Below, one piece after another: positions 53,107 to 64,000 of a stretch of DNA of 64,000 bases. The notes under the pieces are model-generated. The model searched no databases. It had not been told where the DNA came from and saw nothing but the letters and a program-made list of their open reading frames with translations. Both the position numbers and the translations under genes were made by a program. Source of the DNA: Hydrogenophaga sp. (GTDB lineage Bacteria > Pseudomonadota > Gammaproteobacteria > Burkholderiales > Burkholderiaceae_C); NCBI RefSeq assembly GCF_019264445.1, contig NZ_JAHVAB010000082.1, forward strand, positions 1 through 64,000, read 5' to 3'. How positions within the stretch are numbered: the first letter of the stretch is position 1; each line of letters starts with the position of its first letter.

Positions 53107-54027
53107 TCAATAGCCGCGCACCGGATCGACCAGGCCGGCAATGGGCTCGCCGCGCTCCAGCGCGAGCATCTTGCCGGCGATCTGCGCGATGCTTTCTTCG
53201 CGCAGCGTGCGGGCCGACGTGTGGGGCGTGACGGTGATCCGGGGGTGGGTCCAGAACGGGTGCGCGGCGGGCAGCGGCTCGGTGCGGAACACATCGAGCG
53301 TGGCACCGGCCAGGTGGCCGTTGTCCAGGAGCGCGATCAGGTCGTCGTCCACCAGGTGCGCGCCGCGCGCCACGTTGATCACGTAGCCACCGGGGCGCAG
53401 CAGCGAGAGCGTGCGGTGGTTGAGGATGTCGCGCGTGTCGGGCGTGAGGGGCAGCAGGTTCACCAGCACGCGGCACGAGGCCAGAAAACCGTCGAGCTGC
53501 GCGGCACCGCTGTGGCCCACCACGCCCTCGATGGTCTTGGGCGAACGGCTCCAGCCGTGCACCGGGAAGTCGAACTGGCGCAACGCGCGCGCCACGCGCT
53601 CGCCCAGCACGCCCAGGCCCATCACGCCCACGGGGAAGTCCGCCCGCATGCGCGGCTTGCGGTACGACCACTTGCTGTGCGCCACGTCGGCCTCGTAGCC
53701 ATCGAATTCGCGAAAGTGGCGGATCACCGCGTGGCACACGTATTCGGCCATCTGCACCGACATGCCCGCGTCGTCCAGCCGCACCACCTTGGCGTGGGGC
53801 GGCAGGCGCAGCTTGAGCAACGCATCGACCCCGGCGCCGATGTTGAACAGGCCTTTGAGCCGGGTCTGCTCGTCCAGGAATTGCTGGGGCGGCGCCCAGA
53901 CCACCGCGTGGTCGGCGGGCGGCGCGCCGGGTTGCCATTCGGACACGTGGGCATGTGGCAGGGCCATGCGAAGGCCCGCAAGCCAGGGTTCGGCTTTGGT
54001 GTCGGTGCAGCAGAAGGTGACGTTCAT
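53107..54027 (-). CDS. D-2-hydroxyacid dehydrogenase (glyoxylate/hydroxypyruvate reductase A type)
   Basis: A 306-residue NAD(P)H-dependent dehydrogenase. The Rossmann motif is VGVMGLGVLGERVARALRQFDFPVHGWSRS, and catalytic residues are in NVARGAHLVDDD, DVFRTEPLP and HPRITVTPHTSA. It fits GhrA, which reduces glyoxylate and hydroxypyruvate. Its place inside the leucine-degradation run is unexpected, so its substrate may be a branched 2-oxo acid (inference). Confidence 0.88.
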   Translation of the reverse strand: MNVTFCCTDTKAEPWLAGLRMALPHAHVSEWQPGAPPADHAVVWAPPQQFLDEQTRLKGLFNIGAGVDALLKLRLPPHAKVVRLDDAGMSVQMAEYVCHAVIRHFREFDGYEADVAHSKWSYRKPRMRADFPVGVMGLGVLGERVARALRQFDFPVHGWSRSPKTIEGVVGHSGAAQLDGFLASCRVLVNLLPLTPDTRDILNHRTLSLLRPGGYVINVARGAHLVDDDLIALLDNGHLAGATLDVFRTEPLPAAHPFWTHPRITVTPHTSARTLREESIAQIAGKMLALERGEPIAGLVDPVRGY

Positions 54028-54063
54028 GCGGCCAAGCTTAAGCGCTCATCGCCTCCACAGGCG

Positions 54064-56103
<2,040 letters not shown>

Positions 56104-56112
56104 GGGAACTTC

Positions 56113-56733
56113 CTAGGCGGTGGCAGAGAAAAAAGAGCGCGCGCGGCGAAACACCGCGCGCAGGAACTTGAAGAGCATCCAGGTGGCGATCCACATCAGC
56201 ACCACGGTGATGGCCAGCAGCACGCCAAACACCAGCTGGTGGTTCGTGGCGAGCCAGACGGCGCCGACCACGAGCCCGTCTTCGACCAGGCTCATGGCGA
56301 CGTTGGAAAACGGTTCGGGCGAGGCGTTGATGGCCGCGCGCGCGGTGGTCTTGGCGGCCTGGCTGGTGGCGGCGAGCGAGCCGCCCAGCAGCGCCGCGGC
56401 CAGCGCCAGCGTGCCGCTGTCGGCGCCGAACACGCCCGCAGCCAGTGCGGCACCTGCGGGGATGCGCACCACGCTGTTGACCATGTCCCACAGCGAGTCG
56501 ACCACCGGGATCTTGTCGGCAAAGAACTCCACGAACAGCATGAAGCCGGCGGTGCCCAGCAGCACCGGGTGCTGCAGCGCCTGCAGGCCGGCGGGCAGCG
56601 ACATCCAGCCCATGGCGCCGGCCAGGCCGACGATGAACACCACGGCGTACAGGCGAAAGCCGCTGGCCCAGCCGAGCGCGCCGGCCAGCGCCAGCAGCTC
56701 GGGTGTGCCCAGGGTGGTGAACCAGTCGGCCAT
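56113..56733 (-). CDS. DUF4126 membrane protein
   Basis: A 206-residue hydrophobic protein with about five helices. It includes GWASGFRLYAVVFIVGLAGAMGWMSLP and LWDMVNSVVRIPAGAALAAGVFG, which match DUF4126. It is nine bases before the biotin carboxylase gene in the same direction. Function unknown. Confidence 0.85.
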   Translation of the reverse strand: MADWFTTLGTPELLALAGALGWASGFRLYAVVFIVGLAGAMGWMSLPAGLQALQHPVLLGTAGFMLFVEFFADKIPVVDSLWDMVNSVVRIPAGAALAAGVFGADSGTLALAAALLGGSLAATSQAAKTTARAAINASPEPFSNVAMSLVEDGLVVGAVWLATNHQLVFGVLLAITVVLMWIATWMLFKFLRAVFRRARSFFSATA

Positions 56734-56748
56734 GGTCTGGGCTTGCGT

Positions 56749-57540
56749 TCAGGCGGCGGGCAGCCAGCCGGGTGCGCGCTTGCCCAGGAACGACTGCAGG
56801 CCCTCGCGGCCCTCGTCGCTGGCGCGCACGTCGGCAATGCGGCGCGCGGTTTCGCTGCGCAGCGCTTCGGTGATGGGGGCGTGGCTCACGTCGCGCACCA
56901 GGCGCTTGCATTCGCGCGAGGCCCGGGGGCCGTTGGCCACCAGCGTGGCCACGATGCCGTCCACCGTGGCGTCGAGCGTGTCGGGCGTGGCCAGCTCGTG
57001 CACCATGCCCAGCGCGTGCGCGCGCACCGCGCCAAAGCGCTCGGCCGTGACCATGTAGCGCCGCGAGGCCTGCACGCCCAGGGCGCGCGCCACATACGGG
57101 CTGATGGTGGCGGGCAGCAGGCCCAGGCGCGCCTCCGAGAGGCAGAAGGTCGCGCCTTCCACCGCCACCAGCACGTCGCAGATGGCGGCCAGCCCCATGC
57201 CGCCGGCATAGCAGTCGCCCTGGATGCGGCCCACCACCGGCACCGGGCACTGGTCCAGCGTCCAGAGCATGTCGGCGAGCTTCTGCGCGTCGGCGCGGTT
57301 CTGCTCCCAGTCGTAGCCGGCCATGGTTTTCATCCAGTTCAGGTCGGCCCCGGCGCAAAAGGCCTTGCCGTGCGCACCGAGCACGACCACGCGCAGCTCG
57401 TCGTCTTTCGAGAGCTCGGTGAAGGTCGCGGTGAGCGCGGCGATCACGTCGTCGTTGAAGGCGTTGCGCACATCGGGGCGGTTGAGCCACACGCGCGCCA
57501 CGTGGGCGCTGGGGCGGGACACATCCAGTACGTTGCTCAT
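56749..57540 (-). CDS. liuC: Methylglutaconyl-CoA hydratase / enoyl-CoA hydratase
   Basis: A 263-residue crotonase-family protein, start MSNVLDVSRPSAHV at 57540. The oxyanion-hole segments are FCAGADLNWMKTMAGYDW and GDCYAGGMGLAAICD, both typical of LiuC, which hydrates 3-methylglutaconyl-CoA to HMG-CoA. It lies two bases after the acyl-CoA dehydrogenase gene. Confidence 0.92.
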   Translation of the reverse strand: MSNVLDVSRPSAHVARVWLNRPDVRNAFNDDVIAALTATFTELSKDDELRVVVLGAHGKAFCAGADLNWMKTMAGYDWEQNRADAQKLADMLWTLDQCPVPVVGRIQGDCYAGGMGLAAICDVLVAVEGATFCLSEARLGLLPATISPYVARALGVQASRRYMVTAERFGAVRAHALGMVHELATPDTLDATVDGIVATLVANGPRASRECKRLVRDVSHAPITEALRSETARRIADVRASDEGREGLQSFLGKRAPGWLPAA

Positions 57541-57542
57541 GA

Positions 57543-58679
57543 TCAGTACCTCTTGGCCACTTCTTCCAGCATCACCTCGGTAGCGCCGCCGCCGATGGCG
57601 AGCACGCGCGCGTCCCGCCAGAGCCGCTCGATGGCGGTCTCGCGGATGAAGCCCATGCCGCCATGGAACTGCTGGCAGGTCTGCACCACTTCGTTGACCA
57701 GCTCGCCAGTGAGCGCCTTGAGCATGGAGACTTCCTGCACGATGTTGTGGCCCTGCGTCACGCTCCACGCGCAGTGGTACATGAACTGGCGCGCCGCGCG
57801 GGTCTTCGCGTCCAGCATCGAGATGCGGTGGCGGATGGTCTGCTTGTCCCACAGCGTGGCGCCGAAGGCCTGGCGCTGGCGCACGTGGTCCAGCGTGAGC
57901 TGGAGGGCCTGCGTGCAATGGCCGATGGCCATGGCGCCCAGCGCGATGCGCTCGGTCTGGAAGTTCTTCATCACCGAGTAGAAGCCCTTGCCCACCTCGC
58001 CCAGCAGGTTGTCCTGCGGAATGCGCACGTTGTCCAGGATGAGTTCGGCCGTGTCGCTGGAGAGCCAGCCGGTCTTGTGGAGCGCGCGTCCCACGCTGAA
58101 ACCCGGCGTGCCTTTTTCGACGATGAACATGGTCATGTCGTGGCGGGCGGTGCCGGTCTTGGCGGCCACGAAATACAGGTCGGCGTGCACGCCGTTGGTG
58201 ATGAACATCTTGGTGCCGTTGAGCACCCATTCATCGCCCTCCAGGCGCGCCGAGGTGCGGATGCCCGCCACGTCGGAGCCCGCGCCGGGTTCGGTGATGC
58301 CGACCGCCGTGATCATCTCGCCGGCCGTGACCTTGTTCAGGTATTTGGCCTTCTGCGCCGCATTGCCCGCGTGGTGCAGGTGCGGGCCGGCCATGTCGGT
58401 GTGCACGAGCACGGTGATGATGAAACCCGCAAACGTGCTTTGCGACAGCGCCTCGGCGAACACGAGGTTGGTGAGGGCATCGGCATCCCCACCGCCGTAC
58501 GCGCCCTCAAACGCAATGCCCAGCAAGCCCGCCTGGCCCATGCGGCGCAGCACGTCGCGCGGCACCATGCCGGCCTCTTCCCAGGCGGCGGCGTGCGGCT
58601 CGACCTCGCGGGCCAGGAAGCGGGCCACCTGCTCGCGCAGCAGCTCGTGGTCGGGGTTGTCGTAGATGGTGGGCGTCAT
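57543..58679 (-). CDS. Acyl-CoA dehydrogenase of the leucine-degradation cluster
   Basis: A 378-residue FAD enzyme. The signature TEPGAGSDVAGIRTSARLEGDEWVLNGTKMFITNG and the C-terminal QQFHGGMGFIRETAIERLWRDARVLAIGGGATEV are clear. It would oxidise an acyl-CoA such as isovaleryl-CoA. The sequence is not the usual LiuA type (the motif is GGGATEV and the protein is a little short), so another branched acyl-CoA is possible. It precedes LiuC directly. Confidence 0.85.
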   Translation of the reverse strand: MTPTIYDNPDHELLREQVARFLAREVEPHAAAWEEAGMVPRDVLRRMGQAGLLGIAFEGAYGGGDADALTNLVFAEALSQSTFAGFIITVLVHTDMAGPHLHHAGNAAQKAKYLNKVTAGEMITAVGITEPGAGSDVAGIRTSARLEGDEWVLNGTKMFITNGVHADLYFVAAKTGTARHDMTMFIVEKGTPGFSVGRALHKTGWLSSDTAELILDNVRIPQDNLLGEVGKGFYSVMKNFQTERIALGAMAIGHCTQALQLTLDHVRQRQAFGATLWDKQTIRHRISMLDAKTRAARQFMYHCAWSVTQGHNIVQEVSMLKALTGELVNEVVQTCQQFHGGMGFIRETAIERLWRDARVLAIGGGATEVMLEEVAKRY

Positions 58680-58712
58680 GGGCTTGTCTCGTCGTTTGTG
58701 GTTATGGAGAAA

Positions 58713-59216
58713 TCAGGCGGTCTGCTGCAAGAAGAACACCAGGTCCAGCTCGGGCGCAGGTTGGCCCAGCTGGGTGAGCGCGGCGGTGATCTGCCCGCGG
58801 TGGTGTGTGCCGTGGTTGAACACGTGGGCCAGCGTGGTGGCAAACGGCAGACTCATGACCTGCCCGCGCATGTTGGTGTAGCTCAGGCGGCCCTCGAAGC
58901 GCTCGGCGGGCCAGCTGGCGATCAGCGGAACCCACGCGGCAGCGCCGTCCCGCAGGGCCTGCGCCAGGCGCGCACGGTCGGCCTCGGCTTCGCTGTCGAG
59001 CGCCACGGAGGGCGACTCGCCATGGGCAAAGCGCCGCCGCCACAGCAGGTGCTCGCCCACCAGCAGGTGGTTGAGCGTGCCGTGCACGCTCTTGAAGAAC
59101 AGCCCCACGTCGCGCCGGTAGTCGGCCTCGCCCAGCGGTGCCGCGGCCTCCAGCAGCCGCTGTGTGGCCCACAGGTTGTAGCGCGCCAGCTGCGTGAAGT
59201 GCGTGTGCGCGTCCAT
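58713..59216 (-). CDS. DinB-family protein
   Basis: A 167-residue four-helix-bundle protein starting MDAHTHFTQLARYNLWATQRLLEAA. The three metal-binding histidines expected for DinB are in SVHGTLNHLLVGE and the later VFNHGTHHRGQI. Members are often thiol-linked transferases. It lies two bases after the carboxyltransferase gene, within the liu run. Confidence 0.85.
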   Translation of the reverse strand: MDAHTHFTQLARYNLWATQRLLEAAAPLGEADYRRDVGLFFKSVHGTLNHLLVGEHLLWRRRFAHGESPSVALDSEAEADRARLAQALRDGAAAWVPLIASWPAERFEGRLSYTNMRGQVMSLPFATTLAHVFNHGTHHRGQITAALTQLGQPAPELDLVFFLQQTA

Positions 59217-59218
59217 GC

Positions 59219-60841
59219 TCACATCCGGAACACGCCGAACCTGGGCTCGCCAATAGGCGTGTTGAGCGCGGCGGACAACGCCAGACCGAGCACGCGGCGC
59301 GTGTCCGCCGGGTCGATCACGCCGTCGTCCCACAGGCGCGCGCTGGAGTAGTACGGGTGCGACTGGTGCGCAAACTGGTCGAGCACGGGTTGCTTGAACT
59401 TCGCCTCTTCCTCGGCGCTCCAGGTGCCGCCCTTGGCCTCGATGCCGTCGCGCTTGACGGTGGCCAGCACGCCGGCGGCCTGCTCGCCGCCCATGACGCA
59501 GATGCGCGCGTTGGGCCACATCCAGAGGAAGCGCGGGCTGTATGCGCGGCCGCACATGCCGTAGTTGCCGGCGCCGTAGCTGCCGCCAATGATCACGGTG
59601 AACTTGGGCACCTGCGCGGTGGCCACGGCGGTGACCATCTTGGCGCCGTGGCGCGCGATGCCTTCGCTCTCGTACTTCTTGCCGACCATGAAGCCGGTGA
59701 TGTTCTGCAGGAACAGCAGTGGCACCTTGCGCTGGCAGCACAGCTCGATGAAGTGCGCACCCTTCTGGGCGCTCTCGGAAAACAGCACGCCGTTGTTGGC
59801 CACGATGCCGATGGGCATGCCCTCGATGTGCGCGAAGCCGCAGACCAGCGTGGCGCCAAAGCGCGCCTTGAACTCGTGGAACTCGCTGCCGTCGACGATG
59901 CGCGCAATGATCTCGCGCACGTCGTAGGGCTTGCGGGTGTCCACCGGGATCACGCCGTAGACCTCTTTGGGGTCGTACCGGGGCGGGCGCGGTTCGCGCA
60001 GCGCCTGGGTGACTTCCTTGCGGTGGTTGAGCGTGGCCACGGCCTGGCGCGCCAGCGCGATGGCGTGCGCGTCGTTCTGCGCGAGGTGATCGGCCACGCC
60101 CGAGAGGCGCGTGTGCACGTCGCCGCCGCCCAGGTCTTCGGCGCTCACGATCTCGCCAATGGCCGCCTTCACCAGCGGCGGGCCGCCCAGGAAGATGGTG
60201 CCCTGGTTCTTGACGATGATGGTCTCGTCGCTCATGGCCGGCACATAGGCGCCACCCGCGGTGCACGAACCCATGACCACCGCGATCTGCGCGATGCCGT
60301 TGGCGCTCATGTTGGCCTGGTTGTAGAAGATGCGGCCGAAGTGGTCGCGGTCAGGAAACACGTCGTCCTGGTTGGGCAGGTTGGCGCCGCCGGAGTCCAC
60401 CATGTAGATGCACATCAGGCGGTTCTGCATCGCCACCTCCTGCGCGCGCAGGTGCTTCTTCACCGTCATGGGGTAGTAGGTGCCGCCCTTCACCGTGGCG
60501 TCGTTGCAGACGATCATGCAGTCCACACCGCTCACGCGGCCAATGCCGGTGATCACGCCGGCACAGGGCGCGCTGTCGGTGCCGTCGCGGTCGGGGTACA
60601 TGTTCAGCGCGGCCAGCGGGCTGAGCTCCAGAAAAGGTGTGCCCGGGTCCAGCAGCATCTGCACGCGGTCGCGCGGCAGCAGCTTGCCGCGCGCGGTGTG
60701 CTTGGCGCGGGCGGCCTCGCCGCCGCCCAGGGCGGACTTGGCGATCTGCGTCTTCAGGTCGTCCACCACCGCCTGCATGGCCTGGGCGTTGGCCTGAAAG
60801 TCGGCGGAGCGGGCGTTGAGTTGTGTCTCCAGGATCGGCAT
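59219..60841 (-). CDS. Methylcrotonyl-CoA carboxylase beta subunit
   Basis: A 540-residue carboxyltransferase from ATG 60841 (60871 also possible). Typical segments are [79 protein letters not shown] and [15 protein letters not shown]. It transfers the carboxyl group from biotin to 3-methylcrotonyl-CoA. It is the first gene of the minus-strand cluster and faces an AraC-type regulator. Confidence 0.93.
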   Translation of the reverse strand: MPILETQLNARSADFQANAQAMQAVVDDLKTQIAKSALGGGEAARAKHTARGKLLPRDRVQMLLDPGTPFLELSPLAALNMYPDRDGTDSAPCAGVITGIGRVSGVDCMIVCNDATVKGGTYYPMTVKKHLRAQEVAMQNRLMCIYMVDSGGANLPNQDDVFPDRDHFGRIFYNQANMSANGIAQIAVVMGSCTAGGAYVPAMSDETIIVKNQGTIFLGGPPLVKAAIGEIVSAEDLGGGDVHTRLSGVADHLAQNDAHAIALARQAVATLNHRKEVTQALREPRPPRYDPKEVYGVIPVDTRKPYDVREIIARIVDGSEFHEFKARFGATLVCGFAHIEGMPIGIVANNGVLFSESAQKGAHFIELCCQRKVPLLFLQNITGFMVGKKYESEGIARHGAKMVTAVATAQVPKFTVIIGGSYGAGNYGMCGRAYSPRFLWMWPNARICVMGGEQAAGVLATVKRDGIEAKGGTWSAEEEAKFKQPVLDQFAHQSHPYYSSARLWDDGVIDPADTRRVLGLALSAALNTPIGEPRFGVFRM

Positions 60842-60950
60842 GGCGGCATCCGTTGTGGTGTTTCGGGTCATTGTGGAGGATAGACACGGCGCAGGGGGAA
60901 CGCCAGCCACGCAGGTTGCAAATAGCGCCAAAGGCGGGGAAACTCCAGAC

Positions 60951-62012
60951 GTGCCTGCCGCCTCGTCACACCACCCGCCCGTCGCAGCCGAAGCCGTCTC
61001 GCTTCGTCTGGGGCCAGCCGTCACCCCCATGGCGTTCGTGCGGGCGATGGTGCTGGCCTACGCCGCACGCGGCATGGATCCCGTGCGGGCCTTGCAGGCG
61101 GCACAAATTGCGCCAGAGGAAGTGAGCCATCCGAGGGCCAGGATCACCGCTGCGCAGATGGAGGCCGTGTCGGACGCGGCCATGCGCGAACTCGACGACG
61201 AAGGCCTGGGTTGCTTCAGCCGGCCCCTGCCCTGGGGCAGCTACGGCATGCTCGCGCGCGCCTCGCTCTCCGCCCCCACGCTGGGCACCGCGCTCAAGCG
61301 CTGGTGCCGCCACCACGGCCTCATCACCGACGACGTCGCCCTCGCGCTGGAAACGGTGGGGGACACCGCCCGCCTCACCCTGCGCGCGCACCGCCGCCCG
61401 CAGGCGCTCACCGAGTTCTGCGTGGTCTCGGTGCTGCGCAACATCCACGGCCTGGCCAGCTGGTATGTAGATTCGCGCATTCCGCTGCAGGGCGCCCAGT
61501 TTCCGTACAGCCCCCCGCCCCACCTGGATGCCTACCCCGTGCTGTTCGACGGGCCGGCCACGTTCGAAGCCGGGCACGCGGCCCTGGCCTTCGACGCGCG
61601 CTACCTCGGCTTGCCGGTCAAGCGCGACGAGGCCGCGATGAACCAGCTGCTGCAGCGCGCCCTGCCGCTCACGGTGCGCTCCTACCGGCGCGACCGGCTG
61701 CTGGTGCAGCGCGTGCGACAGGTGCTGGCATCACAACCGCTGGACGCGCACAACGCGGAAGACCTGGCCGCGCTGCTCAACGTCTCGGCGCGCACGCTGC
61801 ACCGCCAGCTCAGGGACGAAGGCGCCTCGCTGCAGGCGCTCAAGGACGAGGTGCGCCGCCAGCGCGCCACCGAGCTGCTGCTGCGCACGCGCCGCCCGAT
61901 CAAGCAGGTGGCGCAGGCCAGCGGGTTTCAGAACGAGAAGAGCTTCATCCGCGCGTTTCGCGGTTGGACCGGGCGCTCACCCGGCGAGTGGCGCAGCGAA
62001 CGCACCGCGTAG
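60951..62012 (+). CDS. AraC-family transcriptional regulator
   Basis: A protein of about 353 residues from the GTG at 60951; upstream in-frame starts reach 60816. The N-terminal domain ([29 protein letters not shown]) belongs to the arabinose-binding-like group of the OruR/AraC_binding type. The C-terminal double helix-turn-helix reads [77 protein letters not shown]. It diverges from the leucine-degradation cluster and is its likely regulator, although MerR-type LiuR is the usual one. Its 3' end overlaps the convergent HAD gene by 36 bases. Confidence 0.88.
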   Translation: MPAASSHHPPVAAEAVSLRLGPAVTPMAFVRAMVLAYAARGMDPVRALQAAQIAPEEVSHPRARITAAQMEAVSDAAMRELDDEGLGCFSRPLPWGSYGMLARASLSAPTLGTALKRWCRHHGLITDDVALALETVGDTARLTLRAHRRPQALTEFCVVSVLRNIHGLASWYVDSRIPLQGAQFPYSPPPHLDAYPVLFDGPATFEAGHAALAFDARYLGLPVKRDEAAMNQLLQRALPLTVRSYRRDRLLVQRVRQVLASQPLDAHNAEDLAALLNVSARTLHRQLRDEGASLQALKDEVRRQRATELLLRTRRPIKQVAQASGFQNEKSFIRAFRGWTGRSPGEWRSERTA

Positions 62013-62642
62013 CTCGTCCATGTGCGAGAACACGCGGGCCACCGGCAGGCCAGCGAACGCGCGGCCGTGGCCATCCGGGCAGTAGCCCCACACGGTGGCG
62101 CCCGCGGCCAGCCCGGCCTGCGCGCCGGTGGCCGTGTCTTCCACCACCAGGCAGCGCGCGGGGTCCACGCCCAGGTGCGCGGCAGCGGCGAGGTACACGT
62201 CGGGCGCGGGCTTGGAGCGCGGCAGGTCATGGCCGCTGAACACGCGCTCGCCAAACAGCGGCAGCAGGCCCACCAGCTCCAGCTGCATCACCACCTTGGG
62301 CCGGTCGGCCCCGGAGGCGCAGGCAATGCGCCCCTGCACGCGCTCGTGGATGGTGGCCACCGCCTCCACCGCGCCCTGCACCGCCCTGAGCTCGGCCAGC
62401 AGGCGCACGTTGCGGCGGTCGTAGAAGGCCTTCATCCAGGCTTCGGTGAGCGGCTGGCCGGTTTCCGCTTCGATGCGCGCGCGCTCGTCGCGCACGGCCT
62501 TGCCGATGAAGATCTCCATGCACTCGGCCTGGGTGAGGGCCCACCCGCTTTCGTTGAGCGCCTCGCGCAAGACGCCGTTGGTGATGGGCTCGCTGTCCAC
62601 GAGCACGCCGTCGCAATCGAACAGAACCGCTTCAAATGTCAT
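61977..62642 (-). CDS. HAD-family hydrolase, subfamily IA
   Basis: A 221-residue phosphatase from ATG 62642 (62651 also possible). Motif 1 is FDCDGVLVDSEP with the nucleophile aspartate; motif 2 is in ACASGADRPK; motif 3 the lysine in RSKPAPDVY and the aspartate in VVEDTATGAQAG. It resembles phosphoglycolate phosphatase, beta-phosphoglucomutase and 6-phosphogluconate phosphatase. The substrate is not fixed by the sequence. It overlaps the AraC-type gene tail to tail. Confidence 0.85.
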   Translation of the reverse strand: MTFEAVLFDCDGVLVDSEPITNGVLREALNESGWALTQAECMEIFIGKAVRDERARIEAETGQPLTEAWMKAFYDRRNVRLLAELRAVQGAVEAVATIHERVQGRIACASGADRPKVVMQLELVGLLPLFGERVFSGHDLPRSKPAPDVYLAAAAHLGVDPARCLVVEDTATGAQAGLAAGATVWGYCPDGHGRAFAGLPVARVFSHMDELRGAFAAPLAG

Positions 62643-62666
62643 GGCCCGCATTGGACCATGACGGCC

Positions 62667-63215
62667 TCACTGCCTGGTGAAGCAGGCGGAGTCCGGCAGC
62701 GTGACGAGGCTGGCGGCCACGTCGTTGAGCGTGGGCAGGATCGAGGGGCTCTGGTCACCCAGCAGGCACAGCACGGTCTCGCTCTTCTTGGCCCAGATGA
62801 CCTGCGAGCGCGTGTTGGTCACGGTGGTGAACTCGCCCCAGCTGGCGGCCACGCTCGCGTTGGACTCGGCGCGCGAGAACACCACGGTACCCAGGTTGGA
62901 GGGCCCCGCCAGACTGCCCACGCCGTTGCACGTGGTGTTGCCATAGGTGAACACCCCCGAGAGGTAGCGGATGCTGTTGGCGCTGAGGTCGGTGGCGCGT
63001 GTGAGGCGTTTGAACGACTGGGCGCCCGACACCACACAACCGTTCTCCAGCCAGTCGCCCACCAGCCCCGGCACCCCCACCGTCAAAGGCGTGCCTCCCT
63101 GCGGGGGTGGTGTGGACCCACCACCCCCATCGTTGCCGCTGCCGCCGCAGGCGCTCAACCACAACACACACAAAACCCCTGACACACCCTTGAAAACCCG
63201 ACTCTTGTGAAACAT
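62667..63215 (-). CDS. Lipoprotein of unknown function
   Basis: A 182-residue lipoprotein starting MFHKSRVFKGVSGVLCVLWLSACGG, with AGGAAGG before the ATG. The lipobox is LSACGG, followed by a glycine- and proline-rich linker. The mature domain has NGCVVSGAQSFKRL and TTCNGVGSLAGPSNLG, with cysteines that could make disulfides. No family recognised. It lies 24 bases before the HAD gene on the same strand. Confidence 0.8.
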   Translation of the reverse strand: MFHKSRVFKGVSGVLCVLWLSACGGSGNDGGGGSTPPPQGGTPLTVGVPGLVGDWLENGCVVSGAQSFKRLTRATDLSANSIRYLSGVFTYGNTTCNGVGSLAGPSNLGTVVFSRAESNASVAASWGEFTTVTNTRSQVIWAKKSETVLCLLGDQSPSILPTLNDVAASLVTLPDSACFTRQ

Positions 63216-63354
63216 GTGACCTTCCTGTCTGAACGCTGGGAAGGCAGATTCTGGAAATCCGTGGCAAGCGTGTGAACCCGACTGGAGTGGGGGTGTTCCA
63301 CGTCCCCCGCGCGCGTCGCCGGCGTTAGGATGGCGCAGCATCCCACCGCCCTTC

Positions 63355-64000
63355 ATGACCACCCCCAACGCCTATGTCCTTGTGCTGGACGACCACCCGC
63401 TGGTCGGCCACGGCATGGCGCAGTACCTGCAAGCGCTGCGGCCTGACCTGGCGGTGCATGTGGCCACCCGCTGGGCCGAGGCGCAGCAGCGCATGCACGC
63501 GCACGGCTGCCCGCAGATGCTGTTGGCCGACGTGTGGCTGTCCGAGGGCAGCATCCTCAAGACGCTCACCCAGTGGCACGCCCAATGCCCGCACACCCCC
63601 TGGCTGGCGATCAGTGGTGACGACGATCCGTCCATCCCGCAGCGCGCGCAACAGGCAGGCGCCCAGGGCTTTGTCCACAAACAGGCGGCCCCCGATGTCT
63701 TCGGACAGGCCTTTGTGACCGTGCTCGCCGGAGGCCAGTGGTACCCGGCGCCAGCGGCGGCTGACGCGCAGGACCCGCGCCCTCGCGAGTGGGACGTGAC
63801 ACCGACCGAACTGGGTCTTACCCTGCGACAGGGTGAGATCCTGGCGCTGGTGATGCGTGGCTTGCCCAACAAGCGCATCGCGCTGATGCTGGGCGTGACG
63901 GAGAGCACCGTGAAGGAACACCTCACCGGCATCCTGGAGCGGCTGGGCGTGAAGACGCGCATGGAAGCCCTGACCCACCTGCGCGGGCGCCGGCTGGTGC
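63355..64000 (+). CDS. LuxR-family response regulator, 3' end cut by window
   Basis: The visible 215 residues hold a receiver domain (VLVLDDHPLVGHGMAQYLQAL, phospho-acceptor in LLADVWLSEGS, the conserved lysine in GFVHKQAAP) and a LuxR-type helix-turn-helix (LTLRQGEILALVMRGLPNKRIALMLGVTESTVKEHLTGILERLGVKTRMEAL). It starts at the ATG 63355 with no strong ribosome site. The partner kinase is not in the window and may follow downstream. Confidence 0.88.
   Translation, partial: MTTPNAYVLVLDDHPLVGHGMAQYLQALRPDLAVHVATRWAEAQQRMHAHGCPQMLLADVWLSEGSILKTLTQWHAQCPHTPWLAISGDDDPSIPQRAQQAGAQGFVHKQAAPDVFGQAFVTVLAGGQWYPAPAAADAQDPRPREWDVTPTELGLTLRQGEILALVMRGLPNKRIALMLGVTESTVKEHLTGILERLGVKTRMEALTHLRGRRLV

Overview
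The window is high-GC chromosomal DNA from a betaproteobacterium. It is most likely a member of the Comamonadaceae, possibly close to Hydrogenophaga. That placement is inferred from the gene families, an ahcY leader RNA, palindromic repeats typical of this family, and a soluble NAD-type formate dehydrogenase. No phage, insertion sequence, CRISPR array, rRNA or tRNA gene was recognised. Both ends cut through genes: an amidase on the left and a LuxR-type response regulator on the right.

Layout. 1-2521 (minus): a small catabolic operon (SnoaL-like protein, PuuE-like deacetylase, amidase). It diverges from 2743-6892, a branched-chain-amide ABC transporter whose permease LivM and ATPase LivG are fused. 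6906-10316: a histidine kinase / response regulator pair followed by a secreted HbpS-like protein and an ankyrin protein. 10327-16866: housekeeping genes (tyrS, an M23 peptidase, erpA, a bactofilin, a DUF6776-like protein, rpsI, rplM, rlmJ). 16870-23731: a CAP-domain lipoprotein, the complete paaABCDE phenylacetyl-CoA epoxidase operon behind an operator-overlapped promoter, an OmpW porin, an RlpA-like lipoprotein and a lipoprotein hydrolase. 23740-29722 (minus): an ESPR-type autotransporter, then metF, a tlyA-like gene and ahcY behind an S-adenosylhomocysteine riboswitch. 29821-32320: a HAD phosphatase, an MFS transporter and a small membrane protein. 32325-38962: a cysteine-cluster protein and a double-length UvrA. 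39261-46925: an orphan solute-binding protein, a universal stress protein, and formate dehydrogenase (fused gamma-beta subunit plus alpha subunit) with its divergent ModE/LysR-like regulator. 46922-48356: an isomerase, a DUF1289 protein and a YbaK protein. 48495-50456: a large protein of unknown function. 50479-60841 (minus): a leucine/isovalerate (liu-type) catabolic run with an AraC-type regulator diverging at 60951. 61977-64000: a HAD hydrolase, a lipoprotein and a response regulator.

Themes. The organism can oxidise formate to feed NADH and CO2, open the ring of phenylacetyl-CoA, and degrade leucine through methylcrotonyl-CoA. The methionine/SAM cycle genes ahcY and metF appear to be controlled together by an SAH-sensing RNA, with a possible terminator overlapping the aptamer's 3' strand. 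Two repeat families recur, and several copies lie in frame inside genes (uvrA, the formate dehydrogenase alpha gene, the livMG tail and the cysteine-cluster gene), so they are translated into protein. FNR/FixK-type boxes precede ompW and the stress protein gene, which suggests an oxygen-responsive regulon.
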